Position numbers and translations under genes: made by a program
Assembly (NCBI GenBank): GCA_025699075.1
Contig: JAILWG010000003.1
Span: forward strand, 124,001 to 188,000
Direction of reading: 5' to 3'
DNA: 64,000 bases
From: Candidatus Nitrosopumilus sp.
Lineage (GTDB): Archaea > Thermoproteota > Nitrososphaeria > Nitrososphaerales > Nitrosopumilaceae
In this document: in pieces, positions 1 through 7,403 of the stretch
How positions within the stretch are numbered: position 1 is the stretch's first letter
Layout of the letters: every line of letters begins with the position of its first letter
Notes under the pieces: model-generated
The model's input: only the letters and a program-made list of their open reading frames with translations
What the model was told of the DNA's origin: nothing
Database searches by the model: none

Positions 1-1034
1 TAATTTTCTTTGGAGTTGCTGCACTTCTTTCAGTGTATGGATTGCCACAATTTTTCAGATTTGTTAAAAATCATCTTCATGTAAAGGCGGCATATTTTGG
101 AATAGTGATTGGAATGATTTTACTTGTTGCATATTTTGCAGAAATCAGTGGAGTTCATGGTGCAATTGGTGCGCTCCTTTTAGGAATTGCAGTTTCTAGA
201 ATGACTAGGGATGAATATCGCGAAATCTCAAAAAATATCAGTGTAATCGGGTATGGGCTTTTTATCCCAATATTTTTTGCTGGAATAGGCCTTCATTTCA
301 GCCTTGTATTCTTGGACTTGGAATGGTGGATAATTGCAGTCTTTCTAATAATTATGACTGGTGTCAAGTTTTTGAGTTCGTATATTGCAGTCCGTATTGC
401 AAAAATGAGACCTGCAACAACTGTTGCATATGGCGTAATGTCAAAAGGTGCAGTTGATCTAGCCTTGATGTTGTCTTTACTTCAAGCAGAAATCATGGAT
501 AACAAACTATTTTCGCTTTTAGTTCTTGGCACTCTTATTACTATGATTATTTCAAGTGTTGAACTTCAACGTAAATTAAAGAAAATTACTCCCTTTAAGG
601 TTGGGGCATCAGAACTTGGTTTATCTGCATTTTATTTCAGAAAAGTTGTATCTGACACTCCTGCAATGGAAGTAATTAATAGTGACTTTTCTAAAACAAC
701 GCCAGATGTTACAATTAAAGAATTTACTAAAAATAATACAATAACAAAAAAACCATTCCTTGTTTTTGATGATGATAGACTTGTAGGGCTAGTATCAAAG
801 CGAGAAATAAACAAATCTCATAAACAAACAAGAGACCTTACCACAATCGGCGATGTGATGTATAAGAAATTCCACACTACATTGCCTAATGAATATTTGT
901 TTTCTGTAATTCAAAAGATGAACTCACATCCATTCGATATGATACCTGTTGTTGATCCTGTTGATGGAAAGGTTATTGGAATAATTACTGATGAGGCAAT
1001 AATGAATCTGTTAACTGAAACTAAAAAAGCTTAA
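1..1034 (+). CDS. Kef-type cation/proton antiporter with C-terminal CBS pair (5' truncated)
   Basis: This is the C-terminal part of a CPA2-family monovalent cation/H+ antiporter of the plasma membrane. The reading frame is open to the window edge, so the GTG at 33 is an internal codon and the gene begins outside the window. The visible part has about five hydrophobic segments, including a glycine-rich helix (GAIGALLLGIAVS) typical of the family. A soluble tail from about residue 190 of the visible ORF carries two CBS-like motifs (FDDDRLVGLVSKREI and VVDPVDGKVIGIITDE). CBS pairs bind adenine nucleotides, so activity may be gated by energy charge; that is inference. A second antiporter without CBS lies at 15789. 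Confidence 0.85.
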   Translation, partial: IFFGVAALLSVYGLPQFFRFVKNHLHVKAAYFGIVIGMILLVAYFAEISGVHGAIGALLLGIAVSRMTRDEYREISKNISVIGYGLFIPIFFAGIGLHFSLVFLDLEWWIIAVFLIIMTGVKFLSSYIAVRIAKMRPATTVAYGVMSKGAVDLALMLSLLQAEIMDNKLFSLLVLGTLITMIISSVELQRKLKKITPFKVGASELGLSAFYFRKVVSDTPAMEVINSDFSKTTPDVTIKEFTKNNTITKKPFLVFDDDRLVGLVSKREINKSHKQTRDLTTIGDVMYKKFHTTLPNEYLFSVIQKMNSHPFDMIPVVDPVDGKVIGIITDEAIMNLLTETKKA

Positions 1035-1323
1035 ATTTTTGACACTTTAAATTCATTTTTTAATAATGGTAAAAATTCTAAAACATCATATGATTTTAAA
1101 AAAATATTTTGCTGCATTTATTGAATTTGTGATTTAATTGTTTCATCAAACAATTTCTTCCTTTTTTTACCCATCTTTACATCTCCCAATGTTTTTGTAA
1201 AAACAAATTAATTTTCAAAAGTTTCTGTATTGATTGGGTTTTGATCATTTGAATGCCTCCAATCTATTTTCTTCATATTCTGATTGCTCTCTTTTCTTTT
1301 TGAAAAGATTTTGAATATATGAT
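1035..1323. other. Intergenic region without a supported gene
   Basis: About 290 AT-rich bases lie between two genes whose 3' ends face each other. I see no convincing gene. An 18-codon - strand frame (1118..1174) is too short to support. CTTTTC-TTTTT-GAAAAG at 1291..1307 could form a small hairpin near the end of the convergent small gene. Confidence 0.4.
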
Positions 1324-1509
1324 TTAATCAACCCAATCCTCCTCAAATCCAAGGGATAATCCTCTGAAATCTTCCCAAGAATATTTTTGAATTGATTCAA
1401 TTTTTTTGTTTGGAAGTTTTTCCCTTTCTCCTACTGGTATGCTTTTAACCAGAATTTCATATTGCTCAGGGTGCCCCTCTTCTATGTAGAGAGTTTGAAT
1501 GGTGCTCAT
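1324..1509 (-). CDS. Small acidic hypothetical protein (61 aa)
   Basis: This 61-residue, charged soluble protein has no signal peptide or membrane segment. I do not recognise a family. The composition (WEDF, EEDWVD C-terminus) and use of common codons look coding, and no other frame competes here. It converges on the antiporter gene and is divergent from the winged-helix protein at 1651, with about 140 bp between the two starts that could hold both promoters. Function is unknown. Confidence 0.5.
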   Translation of the reverse strand: MSTIQTLYIEEGHPEQYEILVKSIPVGEREKLPNKKIESIQKYSWEDFRGLSLGFEEDWVD

Positions 1510-1650
1510 GAAATGCGTAGACCGAATTTTGGTATTAAGGGAAAATATTTTTGATTAGAATCAAATCCAACCTAACTGGTTATTTTTATAGTAAATTTAG
1601 TCATGCAGTTGTCTTCATATGCATAAATAGTCAACTTGTTATGTAATTCT

Positions 1651-2958
1651 ATGGGGTTGGAACCTTCTAATCTGTCTGGACTAAGAGTTTTTCCGCCTAT
1701 TTCAATTAAAAATAGAACTCTAGAATTTTTTGAGTTTCTAAAATATGAAACCAAATCGTTTCGTAATGAAACAATTTTGCCAAAAGAAGACTTGATGAAT
1801 GCAATTACAAATAGTTCCAAAATCAAACAGGTATCAAAAATTAAAAAATCTGAATTAACAAAACAATTTGAAGATTTCTTAAAAGAATTAGACAGAGCAC
1901 TATTCGTTAAAAATTCAAAAACTGAACTATCTGATATTAAATGGATGAGAATTGACAGTTTTTGTAGCTTGTTGAGATTAATTGAGAGAAGTGATGAAAG
2001 AAAAATTCGATGGGCATTATATCATTTATTTGCTGCAAACAATGTAAAAATTTCAATTACTAAACTAACTGAACTCTTAAATGATTTTAAAATTAAAAAC
2101 ATGGAAAAAATCATTACTAAGATCTTAAAGGCTGAGACGCTTTCTGGCCTTGATGCAAAATATGATGGTGAATTTTTTGTAATCAATCATGAGAAGAATG
2201 ATAAACTTGTACCTCATTATTTATCGGATGCCATTGATGAACAATCAAGACGTTCCCCTGGTGAGTTAGAAGAAGAAATTTTAGAATTAATTGATGAAGG
2301 ATCTTATTCTAATCAAGAAATTTCACAAACACTACAAATTGACGAAGGACTTGTCTCTAGAACTATTGCTAAATTACGCAAACAAGATAAAATTATTCTT
2401 TCAAGCTTTGGTCAAAGAGGCACAAGATACTTTACAACAAACTGTGAAAATTGTCCTTTTGGAACAACAAAAGCATCTTGTAAAAAAGAATCTATCTCAT
2501 ACCTTGCAGAAGCATTCATGCATGATTTTGGTTTGAATCTTTCTGCAAATGACTTTGATTCAATTGAGACAAATCAAGCCCTTCTAAAAATTAAGAGAAT
2601 AGTGATGATGGCTAGAAAAGAAAAAAATACAAAACTAGAGAGAAATTTGGGAGAAAATCTGGCGATACTGCTCTCTAAAGTAGTGGATAAATTCACTGAA
2701 ATTGAAACTCCTGATAAAAAAATCACCCTTTCTGAAATCAAAATGAACGTGCCTGTTGACATGGCAAAATTACCCCTCTTGTATCAATTAGGACTCAAAA
2801 AAGGAGCACAAGGAGGGATTCGTCTTGTAGATGAGATGCTACATTTAGCATCAAAATCAATTAAAAAAGAGGATAGGCTCAAAATCAAAAAATATGCTCT
2901 AATTGAGTCAAACAAATTTCTAAAAAATATCGGAATTGATCAAAAAGATACTAGTTGA
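1651..2958 (+). CDS. Winged-helix protein with a Cys cluster, putative regulator
   Basis: A cytosolic protein of about 435 residues. A helix-turn-helix/winged-helix lies around residues 210-265 (SNQEISQTLQIDEGLVSRTIAKLR), followed at once by a cysteine cluster, C-x2-C-x7-C, in NCENCPFGTTKASC, that could bind Zn or an Fe-S cluster. The flanking regions are helical and charged, with no recognised catalytic domain. I chose ATG 1651 over the track's TTG 1636 because a TATA-like box (GCATAAATAG) sits about 25 nt upstream, giving a leaderless transcript. A perfect hairpin overlaps the stop codon. A metal- or redox-sensing transcription regulator is the likely role, but the target is unknown. Confidence 0.6.
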   Translation: MGLEPSNLSGLRVFPPISIKNRTLEFFEFLKYETKSFRNETILPKEDLMNAITNSSKIKQVSKIKKSELTKQFEDFLKELDRALFVKNSKTELSDIKWMRIDSFCSLLRLIERSDERKIRWALYHLFAANNVKISITKLTELLNDFKIKNMEKIITKILKAETLSGLDAKYDGEFFVINHEKNDKLVPHYLSDAIDEQSRRSPGELEEEILELIDEGSYSNQEISQTLQIDEGLVSRTIAKLRKQDKIILSSFGQRGTRYFTTNCENCPFGTTKASCKKESISYLAEAFMHDFGLNLSANDFDSIETNQALLKIKRIVMMARKEKNTKLERNLGENLAILLSKVVDKFTEIETPDKKITLSEIKMNVPVDMAKLPLLYQLGLKKGAQGGIRLVDEMLHLASKSIKKEDRLKIKKYALIESNKFLKNIGIDQKDTS

Positions 2959-2982
2959 TTTACTTCTGAGTTAAATCAACTA
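2952..2982 (+). terminator. Perfect 11-bp hairpin over the stop codon
   Basis: TAGTTGATTTA (2952-2962) and TAAATCAACTA (2972-2982) are exact reverse complements around a 9-nt loop. The hairpin includes the TGA of the preceding gene and is followed shortly by a T-run. It could act as a 3'-end or processing hairpin. The T-run is also the likely TATA region of the next gene. Confidence 0.5.
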
Positions 2983-3020
2983 CCTAGAATGTTTTTTAAT
3001 GTCTAGAAGTAGATGTTGTT

Positions 3021-4334
3021 GTGAACTTAATTCCTGTATTTGCATTATTGCTTGGAACTGTATTGATTTCAGGAACATTGCCTTCTCAATCTTTTGCAGA
3101 TGTAATTAGTCCAAGACAACAGATGAAATTGGATTTTACAAATGACCAGATTGTCTGTGCAGAAGGACTAGTAAAAATAATTAAAAGTTCTTCAGACAAG
3201 GCCTCTTGTGTAAAACCATCTACTGCTGAAAAATTGGCCAAAAACGGATGGGCAAAAACACTTTCTGAACAAAAAATAGAAGAAATCAAATCAAAAAAAT
3301 TAACAAAAGGTGAATCTGCTGGAACAATCACAAAAATTGCAACTTTAAAACAAACTTCAACAGCTTCTGGTGCAAAATCATCTAGTGTCTCTGGATATGC
3401 TTACATCTTTGACGCTTGTGGTGTTACAAAATTGGTAAAAGCACCAGAAATTTATGTAACTTCTGATAGTGAAACAAAAAGTGTAAAGCTAGCAAGCCCA
3501 TTAAAACCTGGTTCATGCTATACCAGTTCTGTAATTATCAAAGCAGCAGATCCTAACTCTATCACTGCAACCCTTCTAAACAAAGGAGGTATTTCCGAAA
3601 AAATTTCTGCACTTGAAACTCAAATTGCTGATCTAAAAAGTAAAATTGCAACTGCTAAACAAAAAATTCCAACCAGTGCTGATCAATCTCCAGATAATGA
3701 AAATTTGAATGATATCCTATCTATGAAAAAAGAATTGAAAGGATTACAGGACCAGCTTAGAAGATATTTGATGGTGTTGTATGTGCCTCCAAATACCAAA
3801 GTATCAAAAATTGACTTACCAAAATCCATTACAGGAAAGCCTCTAGATGGAATGACTACTGGTATTGTCTCCATAACTGATAGTGTATCTCCAACTGGCT
3901 CTAATAATCCTGAAATTAAGCGATTCAATGTTGTTTTTGAAGCCTGTGCTGGAAAACAAAGCATTAGACTACCAATAATTACAGTCAGTTCTGATTCTGA
4001 ATCTGTTGATGTAAAGTTCATAGACAGAATCATTCCAAATTCTTGTCAGGTCAGTGTAACAAGAATCAATGCCGTGGACTCTGAATCTATAGTTTCAACC
4101 ATTAGTGGCAATTCTGGAATTTCATCACAAATCAAATCTTTAGAAACTCAGATATCTGAAATGGAATCATCCCTTGCTGAAATGAGAAGTAGTCTTCATG
4201 ATTTAGTTTCAAAGAAACTTGATTCCAACTCAGAGGCTATGGCTGTAAAACTCACACAAGACATCAGTAAGTTGCGTAATGATATTTTAGAAAATAGAGT
4301 TAAACTCAATTCTTTATTGCTTAATGTTCAATAA
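3021..4334 (+). CDS. Secreted coiled-coil protein with duplicated domain
   Basis: An exported protein of 437 residues that I do not recognise by function. Residues 1-26 are a signal peptide with likely cleavage after SQSFA. Residues 46-78 hold a Cys-x16-Cys module ending STAEKLAKNGWA, also seen at the C-terminus of the cupredoxin at 24822. Two homologous repeats follow (about 126-215 and 301-395). Each has a beta-rich part (FDACG / FEACA, VTSDSETKSVKL / VSSDSESVDVKF, a second Cys) and then a coiled coil starting with a related ISSQIKSLETQI motif. The GTG start lies about 24 nt after a TTTTTAAT box, so the transcript is probably leaderless. It is likely an envelope or S-layer-associated protein. 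Confidence 0.7.
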   Translation: MNLIPVFALLLGTVLISGTLPSQSFADVISPRQQMKLDFTNDQIVCAEGLVKIIKSSSDKASCVKPSTAEKLAKNGWAKTLSEQKIEEIKSKKLTKGESAGTITKIATLKQTSTASGAKSSSVSGYAYIFDACGVTKLVKAPEIYVTSDSETKSVKLASPLKPGSCYTSSVIIKAADPNSITATLLNKGGISEKISALETQIADLKSKIATAKQKIPTSADQSPDNENLNDILSMKKELKGLQDQLRRYLMVLYVPPNTKVSKIDLPKSITGKPLDGMTTGIVSITDSVSPTGSNNPEIKRFNVVFEACAGKQSIRLPIITVSSDSESVDVKFIDRIIPNSCQVSVTRINAVDSESIVSTISGNSGISSQIKSLETQISEMESSLAEMRSSLHDLVSKKLDSNSEAMAVKLTQDISKLRNDILENRVKLNSLLLNVQ

Positions 4335-4402
4335 GTAAAGAGGAATGTGACAACATTATCTCAAAATCTACTCTCTAGTGTTTACAAAATAATTTTTTTA
4401 AA

Positions 4403-4795
4403 TTAAACTGTAGATATTGTAATATCGTCAAACAGTTTTTCTGCTTTTTTGATTATATCTTTATCGTCTGCATCAGGCTCTGCTGCAATGACTACTAGAT
4501 TGTTTCCAATTGGTACATTGATGATCAACTGCTTTGTTCTTCTTGATGCAATATAGTCAATTGGACCGAGAACTTCATCCAGTTCTTGTCTCATTTTAAA
4601 ATCTAGTTGCATTTGCATGTATGTCATGGCAATTTTATCACTATCTATTAGAGGAGATGTACCTTCTTTGAAACCTCCTGCTATTAGCCTTCCCAGATTA
4701 TTAATTACTCCAACATGCCTGATTTTAGGTTCTTTGGATAATTCTTTACATGCAATATCTAATTTTTTAATATCTTCAACTGTAGTTCTCGACAT
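4403..4795 (-). CDS. Small roadblock-like family protein, paralog 1 of 3
   Basis: About 130 residues, cytosolic. It has alternating beta strands and helices with the signature VGVINNLGRLIAGGFKEG near the N-terminus and a C-terminal IAAEPD strand. Two paralogs occur in the window (20941 and 32410), sharing the I/L-AGG-x-K-x-G motif and a Ser-Arg-Arg/IQRE strand. The pattern resembles small profilin/roadblock-like folds. From memory this is a thaumarchaeal DUF6659-type family; I am not certain of the number. The second ATG (4795) is preferred because TTTAAA lies 26 nt upstream of it. Function is unknown; a protein-interaction module is plausible. Confidence 0.7.
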   Translation of the reverse strand: MSRTTVEDIKKLDIACKELSKEPKIRHVGVINNLGRLIAGGFKEGTSPLIDSDKIAMTYMQMQLDFKMRQELDEVLGPIDYIASRRTKQLIINVPIGNNLVVIAAEPDADDKDIIKKAEKLFDDITISTV

Positions 4796-4980
4796 GGTCA
4801 TTGGTAATTTCTCTCAACTTTAAACATATTGAATTTTAATTGCTTTTTGTTTTTTAATCAATTTTTTGGTTTAATGGAATCTGGATTTTTTAATATGTAA
4901 TGAAACATACACTGTTTACCTGCGGTACATTGACATTTCATGTTTCAAACATCGAATAACATTATTTAAACAATAATTGA

Positions 4981-5007
4981 GTTGACTTCGTACGAAACGA
5001 AATCAAC
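4981..5007. repeat. Imperfect palindrome
   Basis: GTTGAcTTCG-tacgaaa-CGAAaTCAAC has nine paired positions with one mismatch around a 7-nt loop, then T-rich sequence. It lies in the 277-bp divergent gap between the paralog-1 gene and the small zinc-finger gene at 5073. It could be an operator or an RNA hairpin. The rest of the gap is AT-rich with no gene visible. Confidence 0.4.
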
Positions 5008-5072
5008 TTTTGATTGTGTTTTAAGTAATATTTCTCCAATTGATAAAGTTGATAAATTACAAGGAACCTACA

Positions 5073-5204
5073 GTGGAAAATAGATCATACGACAAATCAC
5101 TTCATTGTGATTATTGTGGAATCTTACTAAATGCTCAAAATGATTACTGTTCTGATTTATGTAAACAAAAAGATTCAGTTTGGCATAGGGATATTGATGT
5201 ATAA
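5073..5204 (+). CDS. 43-aa zinc-finger microprotein
   Basis: This ORF is too short for the track. Starting from GTG it encodes about 43 residues with C-x2-C (CDYCG) and C-x3-C (CSDLC) pairs, a layout typical of small treble-clef or zinc-ribbon proteins. It is followed after 2 nt by another tiny ORF, so the two are probably co-transcribed. The function is unknown; nucleic-acid or protein binding is likely. Confidence 0.55.
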   Translation: MENRSYDKSLHCDYCGILLNAQNDYCSDLCKQKDSVWHRDIDV

Positions 5205-5206
5205 TT

Positions 5207-5341
5207 ATGACTCCTAATAATGACGAATACAATATTGAACAACAATTTGAAAAGCTATATCCTCAATATGATTATTCAGTAGAATCTTCATGGCATGAAA
5301 AAGACATGAGGAAAAGAAAAAGAATGAAAACAATGTACTAA
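5207..5341 (+). CDS. 44-aa charged hypothetical protein
   Basis: ATG-initiated 44-residue ORF two bases after the zinc-finger microprotein. It has an acidic, Tyr-rich N-terminal half and a basic C-terminus (MRKRKRMK). No family is recognised. The tight spacing supports co-transcription with the upstream small gene. Confidence 0.45.
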   Translation: MTPNNDEYNIEQQFEKLYPQYDYSVESSWHEKDMRKRKRMKTMY

Positions 5342-5387
5342 ATATATTGTATTTGATTAAGAATCTCTAGACATCTATAGTAAAAAT

Positions 5388-6047
5388 ATGAATCCTCCTT
5401 CTCAAACTAGACACAGCCATGTCATTATACGTTTAATGACAACAAATGATATTCCAAAAATTGTGGAATTACAAAAACTAGCATTTCCGCATATGGCAGC
5501 AGAAGGTGTTTATTGGAAACCTGAACAACTAGAAGCTCATTTGAAAGTTTTTCCTCAAGGTCAGTTTGTTGCAGAATATCATGGGAAAATTGTTGGTTCG
5601 TGTAGCAGTTTGATAATAAAGTTAAAATCAGAATATGAGACTCACACATGGAAAGAAGCATGTGGTGATAGTTTTTTTAAAAATCATGATCCAAAAGGAG
5701 ATTCTTTGTATGGTGCTGACGTATCCTCTCATCCAGATCATAGACGATTAGGTGTTGCCACAAAATTATATGATGCGAGAAAAACACTTGCAATAAATTT
5801 GAATTTACGTAGAATAATTGCAGGTGCAAGATTGTTTAATTATTGTGAACATGCATCGGAATTAACTCCTTTAGAATATGTTGCCAAAGTAAAACGACAT
5901 GAAATCAAAGAACCAGTACTATCTTTTCAGATTAGAAACGGCTTTAAATTTATCAAGATATTGCCTAATTATATGAAGGATCCCCGTTCATTAAATAATG
6001 CAACTTTTATTGAATGGAAAAATCCTCATTTTGTAGAAAAATCATGA
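5388..6047 (+). CDS. GNAT-family acyltransferase
   Basis: A cytosolic protein of 219 residues with a GNAT fold. The N-terminal strand/helix is IRLMTTNDIPKIVELQKLAFP, and the acetyl-CoA pyrophosphate loop is HPDHRRLGVATKLYDARKTL at about residues 117-136. The later segments (IIAGARLFNY, EYVAKVKRHEIKEPVLSFQ, RNGFKFIKILPNY) resemble the GNAT half of bacterial proteins in which this domain is fused to a carbon-nitrogen (nitrilase-type) hydrolase. Here it stands alone, but its stop overlaps the start of a different hydrolase gene (ATGA overlap), so the pair is translationally coupled. The substrate is unknown; an amine or amino acid is plausible. Confidence 0.8.
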   Translation: MNPPSQTRHSHVIIRLMTTNDIPKIVELQKLAFPHMAAEGVYWKPEQLEAHLKVFPQGQFVAEYHGKIVGSCSSLIIKLKSEYETHTWKEACGDSFFKNHDPKGDSLYGADVSSHPDHRRLGVATKLYDARKTLAINLNLRRIIAGARLFNYCEHASELTPLEYVAKVKRHEIKEPVLSFQIRNGFKFIKILPNYMKDPRSLNNATFIEWKNPHFVEKS

Positions 6048-6844
6048 TAATTGATTGCCATGTTCATGTAAACCAGTATGAATTAACCCAGCATGTTCCT
6101 TTGCTTGAAGATAGATTGGAAATGCTTCAAACTGAGATGAGTAGCAACAACGTAGATTATTCAATAATTCTATCATCGTACAAAACAAATTCTGAAAGAC
6201 CCTCAACAAAACAAATCATTGATGCAATCAAAAAATATGATAATCTTGGGATTGCTGCAGGATTTACAATAGATAATCACACTGATGATGATCTTAGAAT
6301 CTATAGGGAATGGATCAAAGAGGGTAAAATCAAAGCTATGAAAATCTACTCAGGCTATGAACACTATTACCCATATGATGAAAAATATCAGAAAGTCTAT
6401 GATACCTGCATCGAATTTGGCATTCCTGTAATGTTTCATACTGGAGATACATATTCTGAGAAAGGAAAACTACGATACTCTAGACCCCTTAATCTTGATG
6501 ATGTTGCAGTAGATAATCCTGAACTAAAAATTGTAATGTGCCATTTGGGTAATCCTTGGATTCAAGATGCACAAGAAGTAATTTACAAAAATAAAAATGT
6601 GTATGCAGATGTATCTGGACTTGTTGTGGGTTCCTTTGATCACTTTTTTGAAAAGATGATGAAAGACAAAGTTGCAGAATTGATCAATTATGCTGGTGAA
6701 CCTCGGTATTTGCTTTATGGGACAGATTGGCCAATTAGTAGTATGGATTCATATCTTAATTTTGTAGCTAAACTAAACATAAAAAAAGAATTCAGAGATT
6801 ATTTTATGTACAAAAATGCAAAAGAACTGTTCAAGATTTCATGA
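6044..6844 (+). CDS. Amidohydrolase-2-like TIM-barrel hydrolase
   Basis: Putative metal-dependent hydrolase or decarboxylase of the amidohydrolase superfamily, 266 residues from the ATG at 6044. The track start (6014) lies inside the GNAT gene, whereas 6044 gives an ATGA overlap with its stop and places the metal motif DCHVHVNQ at the N-terminus. Further family landmarks are the barrel-strand residues VMFHTGD, IVMCHLGNPW and the C-terminal YGTDWP Asp. No membrane segment is present. Translational coupling to the acyltransferase suggests consecutive or opposing steps on one substrate, which is inference. Confidence 0.8.
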   Translation: MIIDCHVHVNQYELTQHVPLLEDRLEMLQTEMSSNNVDYSIILSSYKTNSERPSTKQIIDAIKKYDNLGIAAGFTIDNHTDDDLRIYREWIKEGKIKAMKIYSGYEHYYPYDEKYQKVYDTCIEFGIPVMFHTGDTYSEKGKLRYSRPLNLDDVAVDNPELKIVMCHLGNPWIQDAQEVIYKNKNVYADVSGLVVGSFDHFFEKMMKDKVAELINYAGEPRYLLYGTDWPISSMDSYLNFVAKLNIKKEFRDYFMYKNAKELFKIS

Positions 6845-7199
6845 CACTGTTAATTTGATTCATATAACTTAGTCTTTAATTTTAAATTTGAATTTTGTTT
6901 TACTCTTACAATATTTTTAAAAAATACTAGAACTTTTTTTGAATTTACATCCACTATACTATCACCTGCATTCATATTGAATCTCTTAACATTCTACAAA
7001 GTGAATTCAATGAAGGCAGACCTGTCATAGAAGGGAACATACAGCTGTCTTATCATGAATTCACTGCAATACAATACTTATTCAAATTATTAAGAATAAT
7101 TCTAGTTGATTTAAATCAGAATTAAGATAACTGGTTATTTAATTTTAATATGAATTCAAAATGATATTTCTTTATAATATTTGGAAAGGATGAAAAAAC
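6845..7199. other. 355-bp gap with a start-less coding-like frame
   Basis: The gap holds no complete gene. On the + strand, 6943..7125 is an open frame whose translation reads like protein (EFNEGRPVIEGNIQLSYHEF) but it has no ATG, GTG or TTG. It may be a gene remnant or begin at an unusual codon. A 41-codon - strand frame (6850..6975) overlaps it and looks random. The last 60 bp are AT-rich and hold the promoter of the zinc-ribbon gene. Confidence 0.35.
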
Positions 7200-7364
7200 A
7201 TGAGATGTCCTAATTGTGGAAATCAAGCAAGCTGGAGGGATCCTGATTGTAACAAATGTGATGCTACATTACATCAAAAATCTTGTAAAGGTAAATCTGC
7301 TGATTGCAAATGTCATGTAATCAATGAACAGGCATGGGTGCAGAAAAAACCTAAACAAGTCTGA
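7200..7364 (+). CDS. 54-aa zinc-ribbon microprotein
   Basis: ATG-initiated ORF below the track cut-off. It has four Cys pairs or partial pairs: CPNC, CNKC, a single C, then CKC-H. The first two pairs form a classical zinc ribbon. An AGGA stretch lies about 12 nt upstream. It lies just ahead of the ATP-grasp/peptidase fusion gene. Function is unknown. Confidence 0.65.
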   Translation: MRCPNCGNQASWRDPDCNKCDATLHQKSCKGKSADCKCHVINEQAWVQKKPKQV

Positions 7365-7403
7365 TGGAATAGTATAAAATCAATAAAATATTGATAACCT
7401 TGA

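Noticed and set aside
1118-1174. 18-codon - strand ORF starting MGKKRKKLFDE after a GGGAG stretch
   Set aside because: Too short, low-complexity basic start and no promoter spacing to support it.
1572-1826. 84-residue - strand ORF in the track
   Set aside because: Shadow of the winged-helix gene on the + strand.
6850-6975. 41-codon - strand ORF starting MNAGDSIVDV
   Set aside because: Overlaps the more protein-like + strand frame and has a biased, Lys/Asn-rich translation with no motif.
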